Source of the DNA: Saxidomus purpurata
Lineage: Eukaryota > Mollusca > Bivalvia > Venerida > Veneridae
Assembly (NCBI GenBank): GCA_022818135.1
Contig: JAFMSR010000015.1
Coordinates: forward strand, 24,132,627-24,196,626
Reading direction: 5' to 3'
Length of the DNA: 64,000 nucleotides
A program made the translations under genes and the position numbers. Positions 25,581 through 37,250 of the stretch are shown one piece after another (the first letter of the stretch is position 1; each line of letters opens with the position of its first letter). The notes below the pieces were generated by a model. It saw only the letters and a list, made by a program, of their open reading frames with translations, was not told the DNA's origin and ran no database searches.

Positions 25581-25810
25581 GGCCGCAGCAGCGGTACGAT
25601 AAAGAATGTGTTACACCACTGTTCATTGTGTACCTTTAAATTGTCAAAATGTTGATATTTCTATTTTTATCAATGTAAACTTTAAATTAGTTCATATGCT
25701 TATGTAAACGTTAATCAAGTAGTGAAAAGTTTTTTATTGTTTGGCCAATATAAAAACCGATATCGGTCAAACATGCCGGTATCTTCCGGTATTATTACTA
25801 TGACTCAATT

Positions 25811-27838
25811 TTAAGCTCACCTGAGCACGAACTGGGTGAGATTTTGTGATCGCCTAATGTCCGTCGTCTGTCTGTCCTTACTTAACATTGTGGATGCGAT
25901 AGAGATTGCAGTTTTCATTGGATCTTCATGAAACTTTGTCAGTATAAATGCCTTGATAAAATCTAGGTCCAGTTTGAATATGGGTCATCTGGGATCAAAT
26001 ACTAGGTCACCCGGTCAAATCATAGAAAACCCTTGTGTACACAATAGAGGTTGTATTTTTCTTTGTATTTTCATGAAACTTGGTCAGTATGATTACCTTG
26101 ATGAAATCTAGGTCAATTTCGAACATGGATCATCTATGGTCAGACATTAAGTTATGGGGTCAAATCATACAAAAACCTTGTGTATGCTATAGAGGTTGCA
26201 TTTTTCATTGGACCTTCATGAAACTTGGTCAGTAGGATTGCCTTGATTAAATCTACGTAAAATTCGAAAATGGGTCATCTACGGTCAAACACTAGGTCAC
26301 TGGGTTAAATCATAGAAAAACCTTGTGTATGCAATAGCGGTTGCGGTTGCAGTTTTAACACATTTTCACGAAACCTGGTTGATGAAATCTGGGTCGAGTT
26401 AGAACGTATGTCATCTAGGGTCAAAAACTAGGTCACCCTGTCAAATCATTGTAAAACCTTGTGTATGCAATAGAGGTTTGCATTTTTCATTGGACCTCAA
26501 TGGAACTTGGTCAGTATGATCGCCTTGATGAAACATAGGTCGAATTCGAACATGGGTCATCTAAGGTCAAAAACTAGGTCACGGGGTCAAATCATTAAAA
26601 AACCTTGTGTATGCAATAGAGGTTGCATTTTTCATTTGATTTTTCATAAAACTTGGTCAGTATGATTGCCAAGATAAAATCTAGGTTGAGTCCGAACTTG
26701 AGTCATCTAGGGTCGTAAACTAGGTCACGGGGTCAAATCATTGAAAAACCTTGAGTATGCAATAGAGGTTGCATTTTTCATTGAATTTGTCATAAAACTT
26801 GGTCAGTATGATTGCCTAGATAAAATCTAGGTTGAGTCCGAACTTGAGTCATCTAGGGTCAAATACTAGGTCACGGGGTCAAATAATAGAAAAACCTTGT
26901 GTATGCAGTAGAGGTTGCTTTTTTCATTGGACCTTAACGAAACTTGGTCAGTATGATTGCCTTGTTGAAATATAGGTCAAGTTTGAACATGGGTCATCAA
27001 GGGTCAAAAACTAGGTCACGTGGTATAGAAAAATCTTGTGTTTGCTACAGAGGTTGCATTTTTCATTGAATTTTTCATAAAACTTGTTCAGTATGATTGC
27101 CTAGATAAAATCTAGGTTGAGTCCGAACTTGAGTCATCTAGGGTCAAAAACTAGGTCACTGGGTCAAATCATAGAAAAACCTTGTGTATGCAGTAGAGGT
27201 TGCTTACGTCGTACCGACTATACCTCGAACGAGGATGGTGGACCTAATAAGCACAATTACAAACAATAGAGGTTGCTTCTTTCATTGGACCTTTACGAAA
27301 CTTGGTCAGTATGATTGCTTTGATGAAATATAAGTCAAGTTTGAACATGGGTCATCAAGGGTCAAAAACTAGGTCACGTGGTATACAAAAATCTTGTGTT
27401 TGCTACAGAGGTTGCATTTTTCATTGGACCTCAATGAAACTTGGTGCCTTGATTCAATCTAGTTGCCTTGATTCAATCTAGGTTGAGGTCGAACTTGGGT
27501 CATCTAGGGTAAAACACTAGGCCACGGATTGAAATCATAGAAAAACCAGGTGTATGCAATAGAGGTTGCATTTTTGATTCTATCTTCATGAAACTTTGTC
27601 AGTATGATTGTCTTGATGAAATTTAGGTCGAGTATGAATATGGGTAATCTGAGGTCAAAAACAAGGTCACCCGTTCAAAACCTTGTGTATGCCATACAGG
27701 TGACATTTACAACCCAATCATTAGTCAAGGCCAAACAGAATGTTTGTGTTTATGATATATAGTTTAGAGTTGAAGTTTGGTCACATATTGTCATAAGTCG
27801 CAGGTGAGCGATATAGGGCCACATTTGCCCTCTTGTTT
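25811..27838 (+). mobile_element. Helitron-like (HINE/pearl-type) cassette with 146-bp tandem repeats
   Basis: Begins with an imperfect 5' hairpin (CTCACCTGAGCACGAACTGG with GTGAG), then GTCCGTCGTCTGTCTGTCC. About 12 tandem units follow: the marker CCTTGTGTATG falls at 26031, 26176, 26321, 26457, 26603, 26749, 26895 and onwards, giving a modal period of 145-146. An insertion of about 60 bp sits at 27204-27265. The right end, GGTGAGCGATATAGGGCC with a GGGCCACATTTGCCC hairpin and TCTTGTTT, is shared with the cassette at 35777-37250 (GGGCCATGTTGGCCC). A subterminal 3' hairpin and central tandem repeats are the hallmarks of HINEs; the assignment is inference. Confidence 0.75.
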
Positions 27839-27924
27839 AAATTTAAACTTTACAATCACACTTCAGTTTGTTTTTGAATGGACGTATCACTGTACAGTAC
27901 ACTAGCAGTTTTTAATCAGACATT

Positions 27925-28100
27925 TCATGTTAGAGGAATAAACTGACATGCAGGTAGCCAAAGTTAACTAATGGCCGGGATGCACTTTCTATTTTCATTA
28001 GTCTGAGTCTGAGACTGGTTTACATTTCATGTTATCAGACTAGTTGACGGCAACAAACTGACAGGTAGCCAAAGTTAACTAACTGGTCGGGATGCAATTT
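27925..28100 (+). repeat. Direct duplication, about 104-bp offset
   Basis: 'aactgacatgcaggtagccaaagttaacta' at 27948 recurs near 28056, each followed by a GGTCGGGATGCA-like block. 28100-28620 holds only short frames with no recognised product. Confidence 0.6.
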
Positions 28101-28624
28101 TAAATAGCGAAACTTTTCAGTAGTCGTGAAAATGTGCGCTGTTTTCTTTACGAACATTTTGACTGCAGGCAATTTTGTGAGGCTGAAATGTTCAACTCCA
28201 AGTGAAATACTGAAATGAACCAAAGGCAAGAGTTATTTTAGCTAACCAACTTTTCTCTTTGGGTGCTTTCCATTTTGTCACTGCATCTACAAAGTCAATT
28301 TTGTCCACAGCAAGTCTTAGAGAAATTTGCATGTGCATTCAACCGTTCAGATTTTGACACACAGAACCCCCTATGTACAGTGGCAATCTGATTGAAATTA
28401 CAACAAAATGATATTTTAAAAATACACTCAGACGTTTTTGTCTTTTTTCTGTTAAAGTTCGTCGGTCATCTCTTGTTAAGCGGCTATAACACCATGATGA
28501 TCGTAACATACAAACCAATACAAACAAATATTCAACGTAACAAAATGCGCATCATCCGAAATGAGACGACAACGACGACGGAATAGGGTCAAAATTCGAC
28601 ATATCCTATACCGGAAGCGCATTT

Positions 28625-28741
28625 TGTAAACGATTCTTGCATATCAGATGGTAATATCTGCAATATTTACCAGTGCTGGAAAATCTCTTCTTGCATATCG
28701 GATCAGCATTTCCGGTGATTTTGCCCATGCCGGAAAAACCG
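28625..28741 (+). repeat. Two-unit tandem repeat, about 55 bp
   Basis: TTCTTGCATATCAGATGG and TTCTTGCATATCGGATCAG start two diverged units, each ending in a GCTGGAAAA or GCCGGAAAA motif. Confidence 0.5.
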
Positions 28742-30284
28742 GTCTGGCACCCCTCCTATGCCAGACGACTCTCGTAAATTACTTATGACGTAACGTAATA
28801 AACATTGTGACGTCAATTTCCCAAACACAACGTCGGAAAATCGTTTGTTTTTCATGATAATTCATCCTTTTGATTATTTTGCATTTAGAAATCTACTTTA
28901 AAGTGCAAGACGGTATGCAAGAAAAAGTTTCCATCATGAGACACTCTGCTCAGATGGAAATATCCGTCACCTCGGGTAACTATTTTACGGGAACTCGGCA
29001 GAGCCTCGTTCCCGCCAAAAGAGTTACCCTCGGTGACGGATATTTCGATCTGAACCTCGTGCTCATGACAGAAATTATTAGTCTGGCACGCCTCCTATGC
29101 CAGACGACTCTCGTGAATTACTTATGACGTAACATTATAAACGTTGTGACGTCAATTTCCCAAACACAACTGCGGAAAATCGTTTGTTTTTCATGATAAT
29201 TCATCATTTCGATAAGTTTGCATTTAGAAATCTACTTTAACACGCCGGGGGAACCCGCATATGAAGTGCAACATGCACTTCGGTAAAAATCATATGCGGA
29301 GTATCCGGAACTCCATATGCGGATGAATTTAAAGAAAAAACAAGGTAGGTAATGTTACATTTGTCCATTTTTCATATAATCAAAGAAGAATTGCAAAAAA
29401 ACTCGAATGCTATTCGACCCTCACATAAATTCCGCGTCTCTTCATATATGTTGTTTACTTGTACGTTTAGAAATGACGATGAAAACTTTGAACAAAGTGT
29501 CTGACAAATGTGAAAGAAAGTAGTGAACAATTATGAAAGTTCATGTTTTTGTTGTAAATCGCATTTCTGGCGAGGTATGAACGAAGAATATTAGAAAATA
29601 TGTACAAATCTGCACTTGGAAGAAAAAAAACATACACAAAATGATCTGGGAAAGAATTTCTCGGCTAAAATGTAGATGCACCACATATGCGCAGTGTGCA
29701 CTCCATATGTGCTAGAAGATGTTATGCGGAAGTGTTCAAAACTCTTGTGATTCATACCGCGCTACTTCTTGAGTTATTTTCATACACTCGAACAATCCGT
29801 TTATTTAAAGTTCTAAACAAGCAAAGAACAGTGTGTTTGATACTGATATTATCAGGAAAATTCCGGTCCACGAAAAATATGATAACTTTACACGGCTTTA
29901 CACACATTTATATACATCAGCATATTTCGAAATAAAAGTTTATCACAAAAGCTCACTTGACCCGTTCGTGGTAATGTGAGCTCTAATTTATAGGTGTATA
30001 CTGTGTAGCACAAGGATAAATGTCTCTGGCGGACCGAGATCAATCATGGGCCTAGCACTTATATTTCAAGACCATCCCAGTTGGAACAAAATTCAAGATA
30101 GGAATTTCTCCCAAAACAGTTTTAATTTTGTGCCTATGAATTAATGTACAATTATGTCTAAAATAATGGATAAGTTTAATGTGAAGAGATAAAATATCAG
30201 TTAAAATGCTCCGATATTGGTCAATTTTCACTCATTGGACCGCATACGAATTTAATACATTCTCCATCTACTATAACAATTTTC

Positions 30285-31274
30285 AAGATAGATTAATACA
30301 AGCACAAGTTACACCTCTGTTTAATAAGAATGACGCTTTACTGAAATTTAATAACAGACTTCTAAGTATTCTACCATACCTTCTAAAATCTTTGATTTTT
30401 TTAGCTCAACAGCTTTCAACTTGCTTTGACACTATTTTTGACTTTTTTTGCTTTTAGGAAAGGTCATGGTTGCCAGACTGTAATACTAAGATTGTTGGAA
30501 GACTGGTTGCAGGCCCTCGACGAAAATGAGTATGTAGAAGCAGTCCTGGTGGATCTGTCAAAGGCCTTTGATTGCCTCCCTTACGATATCCTTCTAGCCA
30601 AATTGTCATTGTATGGCTTGTCTGAAGCACTCCGCCCTCTTGCAATCTTACTTAACTGGCCGCAAATAGCAAATTGGAATTTGAAATATAGTAAGCTCAT
30701 GGGCATGTATAACTAAAGGTGTGCCTCAAGGTTCAATTTTAAGCCAGTTATTGTTTAATGTATTTACAAATGATATCTTTTGTTTCATACACAAGAGTAT
30801 ATTATATAACTATGCTGACGACAGCACCTTGTCATTTCATTCGCCAAACATTGATGCATTAATACAAGTTTTGCAAAATCAAAGTAATTTACTTCTTGAC
30901 TGGTTTAAATGTAACAAAATGCAAGCCAATCCAGACATGTTTCAGCCTATAGCAGTAGGCAAAAGATCATTTTTGAAACATCCAGTTTTTGAAATAGGGT
31001 CCAATAACATATCCTGTGAAGATTAAGTTAAATTATTGGGTATAAATATTGAGTACAAATTAATTTGGTTACAAATTTCAATTTTTGCTCTATGGCTTGG
31101 CGCTTTTGTTCAGAAACAAATACTAGAAAAAATGAAAAAATACAAGAAAGGGCTCTGAGATTTGTGTTTGATGATTACTCCTCTTCCTACAGTGAACTGC
31201 TATACTGTAAACTGCATGTTTTGTTTACTGTTTGTAGTTTTGCCGACATGAAATAAACTTATCTTATCTTATTT
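30285..31274 (+). pseudogene. Non-LTR retrotransposon RT remnant
   Basis: Three frames together read along a non-LTR reverse transcriptase. AQVTPLFNKND and LLSILPYL correspond to the start of the RT fingers; FRKGHGCQT and VDLSKAFDCLP (about 30552-30584) contain the first catalytic Asp; PQGSILSQLLFNVF (from 30724) and YNYADDSTLSF hold the second motif and the YADD active site. A frameshift lies near 30620, and a deletion joins the LLGINIEYKL region (31035) directly to VTNFNFCSMAWRFCSE (31068). The frame ends at 31256, followed by a short CTTAT-type tail (TTATCTTATCTTATTT). The family resembles CR1/L2/Jockey-like elements; clade not resolved. It lies inside the TIR element at 29241-32846. Confidence 0.85.
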
Positions 31275-31384
31275 CGATCCAGCGTGACTATATCATTTCA
31301 TCGAGACGTACATTTTTAAAAAATCAATCTCTGAAGATCAGTGTATATAACTTACATAAAATATGCGTAATGCATACACAGATG

Positions 31385-31600
31385 TAGCACATGCGTCAAA
31401 CATTCAGCATAAGTGATTCATATGTAGTGCATGCGCTACATTTGTAGTCTGTGCGATACATAACGAAGTACATGTGTCGCATATGTAGTGTATGAGTTGC
31501 ATAAGTTATGCATGCGTTAAGTTATGTAACTTGCATGCGTCACAAATCAAGTGCATGCATCATATGTACAGTACATGCGTCACATAATTTAGTACAATTG
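31385..31600 (+). repeat. Degenerate 20-21-bp minisatellite, GTAGTGCATGCG
   Basis: Units such as ATGTAGTGCATGCGCTACAT, TTGTAGTCTGTGCGATACAT and ATGTAGTGTATGAGTTGCAT follow one another with 20-21-bp spacing. TGCATGCG recurs. 31600-32260 inside the host element shows nothing further. Confidence 0.65.
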
Positions 31601-33521
31601 AAAATTTGAAAATAGCATGGTGTATCGGGAAAGGCTGTACTTTTATTCCATACTACGCCGATGTATATAAATGTGTATAAAGCCGTGTAAAGTTATTAGT
31701 AGGTGAAATGGTTAAAATTTCATACATATATTCTGTTTTATAATTTAAGTAACATATCTTTCGGCACACTCTATTCTCTCCTGTAGACCACTTAAATAAA
31801 AAAATTTAACTAACAAAATGATGTCCAATAAAAGTAGGACAATAATTTACTAAAAAAGGGGATTTTACATTACAAAACTCAAATGCATACTTCCTATTAT
31901 CAAAATTCCAAAAAATAGTTAGGCTCCCACGATCCAGACATTCAAACTAGGTCAATCGCACTCACAGATCAAGTTGGTCACCGTGATTGACCTACTTTTT
32001 GGCAACCAATCAAATTCAATCTTTGGCTAAAACTGGCTGGAAATTGCAGTCAGGTAAATCTCTCCTCTTTTCGGCTTCAAAATTCTACTTTTCTAGGCAT
32101 GACGGGAGACATGCCGGGGTCTCATCCAAAACACAAGCTAAGAATTTAGCTTTTGGACGGACCTTGATAAAATCTCTTTCAAATCAATTCAAATCAAATC
32201 TAAAGCTATCAGTTTTGGCGTGGACTTAAATTTTCCTGATATTAGTATCAAACACACATTTCTTTGCTTGTTAAGAATTTAACAAGTGACATTTGCTACA
32301 ATAAACGGATTGTTTTAGTGTATCATTCTAACTTTGTTGAAAATAACTCAAGAAGTAGCGCGTTATGAATCATTATAGCACATATGGAGTGCACACTGCG
32401 CATATGTAGTGCATCTACATTTTAGCCGAGGAATTCTTTCCAAGATTATTTTGTGTATGTTTTTTTCCTTCCAAGAGCATATTTGTTCATATTTTCTAAT
32501 ATTCTTCGTTCATACCGCGCCAGAAATACGATTTACAACAAAAACATAATCATTCATAATTGTTCACTACTTTCTTTCACATTTATCAGACACTTTGTTC
32601 AAAGTTTTCATTGTCATTTCTAAACGTACAAGTAAACAACATATATGGAGAGACGTGGAAGTTATGTGAGGGTCGAATAGCATTCGAGTTTTTTTGCAAT
32701 TCTTTGATTATATGAAAAATGGACAAATGTAACATCACTTACCTTGTTTTTCCTTTAAATTCATCCGCATATGGAGTTCCGGAAGCTCCGCATATGATTT
32801 TTACCGAAGTGCATGTTGCACTTCATATGCGGGTTCCCCCGGCGTGTTTAAAGTGCAAGACGGTTTGCAAGACAAAGTTTCCATCATGAAACACTTGGGT
32901 CAGATGGAAATATCCGTCACCTCGGGTAACTGTTTTACGGGAACTCGGCAGAGCCTCGGATGACGGATATTTTGATATGAACCTCGTGCTCATGACAGAA
33001 ACTATTAATGCCCCCCCCCCGTGTAAGACGACTTACGTGAATTACTTGTGACGTAACGTTATAAACAATGTGACGTCACTTTCCCATACACAGCATCTGA
33101 ATTACGTTTGTTTCTATGTATCTAAATATCTATTTTAAAGTGCAAGACGGTATGCAAGAAAAGGTTTCTACCATGAGATACTTTGTTCAGATGGAAATAT
33201 CCGTCACTTTGGGTAACAGTTTCGCTGGAAGGTAACTGTTTCGCGGGAACTCGGCAGTTACCCTCAGTGACGGATATTTCCATCTGAACTGCGTGCTCAT
33301 GTAAGAAACTAATAGTCTTGCATTCCGACGCCGTTTTGATAGGTTTTTAAATGGTTATTTTCTGTAGTAATTTGGACATGCACATTTTAATTGCGTCACA
33401 GGAAATGCTGTTTGCTTTTTGTGTTGCGTCATTGACAAATTGACTGCGTCAAAAATACAAAACGCGCTCTCGCAGAAAGATAACCGTCCCAAAAATAGTT
33501 TCGTCACATGATATACATCAC

Positions 33522-33707
33522 ATGATCTGTTCGGCAAAGAAATTACTCCGCTTCGAACTATTTGTTCGGCTTCGAACTACTTGTTTCGCCGGAGTTGCTT
33601 GTGGCGTTGTGTTTTTAGGAACATCCGTTATACTATTAATTGTCTCGTTTGTTCACATTGGGTCGGCTGTCCGTCGACAACCGTCCCAAAAGACGGAAAG
33701 AGCGTAA
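33522..33707 (+). CDS. Hypothetical small membrane protein, 61 aa
   Basis: Open frame starting at ATG 33522 and ending TAA. Residues 1-20 are basic and polar (MICSAKKLLRFELFVRLRTT), residues about 22-50 form one hydrophobic stretch (GVACGVVFLGTSVILLIVSF) long enough to cross a membrane, and the tail RRQPSQKTERA is basic. The profile is that of a single-pass protein, but its length is compatible with chance, and there is no splice, promoter or homology evidence. I recognise no family. 33311-33521 and 33708-34160 contain nothing else that I can support. Confidence 0.2.
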   Translation: MICSAKKLLRFELFVRLRTTCFAGVACGVVFLGTSVILLIVSFVHIGSAVRRQPSQKTERA

Positions 33708-34508
33708 AGATTATTGAAAGTTTTTTCATGAATATGTATTTGTTTCTTTTTAAGTCATGAATGATACACTGGAAATGAGAAACAGTTTCTAAATTGTAAA
33801 TGCACAAACAAGATAGTAAAGTATTTGCTTTGCACGAACGTAGAATAAAAATTCATTCTGTCTCAGTTATAAAGTCTGTACAGTAAATTTGCATATCTCA
33901 TTTCAAAATATTTACATATATTTCTTTATTTCCTCCACATGTGAAGATTACATATATAAATTGAAACATTCAAAATAAACATATTATACATATACAAGTG
34001 AAAATTGATTATTTCAGTGATATTCAGATAGTTTATGTACAATACAATGTATTTACAGATATGGCATAAAACAATTTCAAACTGATTCTTTGAAAGAATG
34101 ACGTGTAAATGCCGTCATCGACAGGTCAGACGAGACATACAATTTTACATGTGTTTATTTGTCTATATTTGCCTATATTTTTCATTTTGATGTACTCCGT
34201 TTCCGCGAAAGGGTATCGAAAGGATATAGAAACTGTGAAAATGAGATATAGGGCGATAATCGTATTGTAGCCAGTTCAGAAGAGCAGCACTTTTTACAAA
34301 AGCCTTAAAGCTATCCACTCTCTCATTGTCACTCATTTTAAGAGATGTAAAGCCACGAAACATTTCTATTATTTGAAAATTTGGTGGAAGCGCAATGAAG
34401 TGTTCATAATTTTCTTTGCCCATTAAATTTGCAAAAGATTGCCAAAGTTTGTTTCGCGTATTGTCGGTGGCAGGTCAAAATAAAAGTACATGACTACTAA
34501 TATTTTTA

Positions 34509-35690
34509 TGCCCCCCACAAAGTGGGGTGCATATAGCGTTGCACTTGTCCGTCCGTCAGTCCGTCAGTCCGTCAGTCCGTCCGTACGTCCCGAAATCTTG
34601 TGAACGCAACTCCTCTTAAACCGGATGGCAGATTTTGCTTAAACTTCCAGGGATGAACAACCTTAATGTGTAGATGGTAGTAAAGGAAGGAATTTTCGCG
34701 GCGACCAAATTTAACAGAATTATGGCCCTTTGTTGATTTTTTCACTATATATCTTGTGAACGCAACTCCTCTTAAACCGGATGGCAGATTTTGCTTAAAC
34801 TTCCAGGGATGAACAACCTTAATGTGTAGATGGTAGTAAAGAAAGGAATTTTTGCTGCGACCAAATTTAACAGAATTATGGCCCTTTGTTGATTTTTTCA
34901 CTATATACTATGTAGAAATTTTGTGAACGCAACTCCTCTTAAACCGGATGGCAGATTTTGCTTAAACTTCCAGGGATGAACAACCTTAATGTGTAGATGG
35001 CAGTAAAGGAAGGAATTTTTGCTGCGGCCAAATTTAACAGAATTATGGCCCTTTGTTGATTTTTTCACTATATACCATATAGAAATTTTGTGAACGCAAC
35101 TCCTCTTAAACTGGTTGGCAGATTTTGCTTAAACTTCCAGGGATGAACAACCTTAATGTGTAGATGGTAGTAAAGGAAGGAATTTTTGTTGCGACCAAAT
35201 TTAACAGAATTATGGCCCTTTGTTACGTTTTTCACTATATACCATATAGAAATATTGTGAACGCAACTCCTCTTAAACCGGATGGCAGATTTTGCTTAAA
35301 CTTCCAGGGATGAACAGCTTTAATGTGTAGATGGTAGTAAAGGAAGAAATTTTTGTTGCGACCAAATTTAACAGAATTATGGCCCTTTGTTGATTTTTTC
35401 ACTATATACCATATAAATTTGTTGCGACCAAATTTAACAGAATTATGGCCCTTTGTTGATTTTTTCACTATATACCATATAAATAATTGAACATATAAAT
35501 TTTACATTTGTAATTTAATTTAACATGTACATAAGGTTACCTGTAGATCATTTTAGGTATATGTACAGAAATGAAACAGTGGAATGAAAAAGTTCCACAT
35601 AAAAATCTTACATACAGATATGCTTGCTCTTGTTTATGAGCACATCTGCACAGTGGGGGCATCCGTGTCCTTTGGACACAATTCTAGTTT
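34509..35690 (+). mobile_element. Helitron-like cassette with 167-bp tandem repeats
   Basis: 5' end ATGCCCCCCACAAAGTGGGG (hairpin) then GTCCGTCAGTCCGTCAG. Units start at TTGTGAACGCAACTCC, at 34598, 34754, 34921, 35088 and 35255, mostly 167 bp apart; a last partial unit ends near 35490. 35490-35690 is a unique tail closed by a hairpin GTGTCCTTTGGACAC and AATTCTAG. Inserted in the non-LTR copy without a visible TSD, as Helitrons do. Minus-strand open frames in the array are repeat artefacts. Confidence 0.8.
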
Positions 35691-35776
35691 GTAACTAGAT
35701 TGCACTTAATGCATTGTGTTTCGTATTTTCTCGAAAAGAAGCGACATAATAGTACCAATGTAGAGGTACACTTTTT

Positions 35777-37250
35777 AGCTCACCTGGCTACGCCAGGGTG
35801 AGCTTTTCTGATCGATGATTGTCCGTCGTCCGTCGTCCGTCAACATTTTGATTCAAATGACATCTCCTCTGAAACCTCTAGGCCAATGTTGATAAAACTA
35901 TGCAGGAATGTTCCTTGCATGAAGCTCTACCAAAATTGTTCAAAGAATTCCATTCCATGCAGAACTCTGGTTGCTATGGCAATAAATAGGGAAAACTTTA
36001 AAAATCTTCTTCTCTGAAACCACAAGGCCTAGAGCTTAGATATTTGGCATTTAGCATTGTCTAGTAGACCTCTACCAAGATTGTTCAAATTATGACCCCC
36101 GGGTCAAAATTGACCCCGCGCGGGTGGGCCCTTAGATTTTGCATAGGAATATATAGTAAAAACTTTAAAAATCTTCTTCTCTGAAACCACAAGGCCTAGA
36201 GCTAAGATATTTGGCATGTAGCATTGGCTAGTAGACCTCTACCAAGATTGTTCAAATTGTGACCCCCGGGTCAAAATTGACCCCGCACCGGGGGTCACTT
36301 AGTTTTGCATAGGAATATATAGGAAAAACTTAAAAAATCTTCTTCTCTGAAACCACAAGGCCTAGAGCTTAGATATTTGGCATGTAGCATTGGCTAGTAG
36401 ACCTCTACCAAGATTGTTCAAATTATGACCCCCGGGTCAAAATTGACCCCGCCCCGGGGGTCACTTAGTTTTGCATAGGAATATATAGGAAAAACTTAAA
36501 AAATCTTCTTCTCTGAAACCACAAGGCCTAGAGCTTAGATATTTGGCATGTAGCATTGGCTAGTAGACCTCTACCAAGATTGTTCAAATTATGAGCCCCG
36601 GGTCAAAATTGACCCCGCCCCGGGGGTCACTTAGTTTTGCATAGGAATATATAGGAAAAACTTAAAAAATCTTCTTCTCTGAAACCACAAGGCCTAGAGC
36701 TTAGATATTTGGCATGTAGCATTGGCTAGTGGACCTTTACCAAGATTGTTCAAATTATGAGCCCCGGATCAAAATTGACCCCGCACCGGGGGTCACTTAG
36801 TTTTACATAGGCTTATATAGTAAAAACTTTAAAAATCTTCTTCTCTGAAACCACAAGGCCTAGAGCTTAGATATTTGGCATGTAGCATTGGCTAGTGGAC
36901 CTTTACCAATATAGTTCAAATTATGACCCCCGGGTCAAAATTGACCCTGCACCGGGGGTCACTTAGTTTTGCATAGGAATATATAGGAAAATTTAAAAAA
37001 TCTTCTTCTCTGAAACCACAAGGCCTAGAGCTTAGATATTTGGCATGTAGCATTGCCTAGTAGACCTCTTTAAAGTTTGTTCAAATTATGCCCCTGGGGT
37101 CAAAATTGACCTTGCCCGGGGGGGATCATTTGTTTTACAAAGGCGTATATAGGAAAACTTATTTGGTATATAACATTATCTAGTGATCTTCCACCAGGCA
37201 AGTGGACTTGTACCAAGGTGAGCGATATAGGGCCATGTTGGCCCTCTTGT
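35777..37250 (+). mobile_element. Helitron-like (HINE/pearl-type) cassette with 166-bp tandem repeats
   Basis: 5' hairpin GCTCACCTGGCTACGCCAGG closing with GTGAGC, then GTCCGTCGTCCGTCGTCCGTC. Units marked by CACAAGGCCTAGAGCT at 36021, 36188, 36354, 36520, 36686, 36852 and 37017, a period of 165-167 bp, with a GGGTCAAAATTGACCC palindrome in each. The 3' end GGTGAGCGATATAGGGCC and hairpin GGGCCATGTTGGCCC, then TCTTGT. Same ends as the 146-bp-repeat cassette at 25811, although the repeat units differ. A decayed relative is at 52140-53215. Confidence 0.8.

Larger units (their letters stand above)
29241..32846. mobile_element. 3.6-kb element with 585-bp TIRs and TTTAA duplication
   Basis: TIRs 29241-29825 and 32262-32846 are inverted copies beginning CACGCCGGGGGAACCCGCAT. 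TTTAA flanks both sides (29236-29240, 32847-32851). Satellite unit 1 has the unoccupied site CTACTTTAAAGTGC. Because an A precedes CAC on both sides, a 3-bp TTA duplication with ends ACACGCC is also possible. The interior holds a dead non-LTR fragment (30285-31274) and a 20-21-bp repeat (31385-31600), but no transposase, so the element looks non-autonomous. Superfamily undetermined. Confidence 0.85.
28742..33310 (+). repeat. Three-unit 339-bp satellite, interrupted by a DNA element
   Basis: GTCTGGCAC starts units at 28742 and 29081, a 339-bp period. Unit 2 is interrupted at 29240 and resumes at 32852; unit 3 runs from about 33009 to 33310. Each unit carries an inner palindrome, GGAAATATCCGTCACCTCGG against CCCTCGGTGACGGATATTTC, around GAACTCGGCAGAGCCTCG, and a small GTCTGGCA/TGCCAGAC hairpin. 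Unit 2 lacks about 26 bases of the second palindrome arm. Unit 1 preserves the unoccupied site of the inserted element. Confidence 0.82.

Noticed and set aside
29687..29935. 82-codon frame as a transposase piece
   Set aside because: Lies in the TIR of the 29241 element and has no motif of any transposase family.
33012..33023. C-run as a meaningful feature
   Set aside because: A homopolymer in a decayed satellite unit, more likely slippage or sequencing uncertainty.
34572..35468. Minus-strand frames of 109 and 77 codons
   Set aside because: They repeat KFKQNLPSGLRGVAFT-like text once per 167-bp unit and are products of the tandem array.
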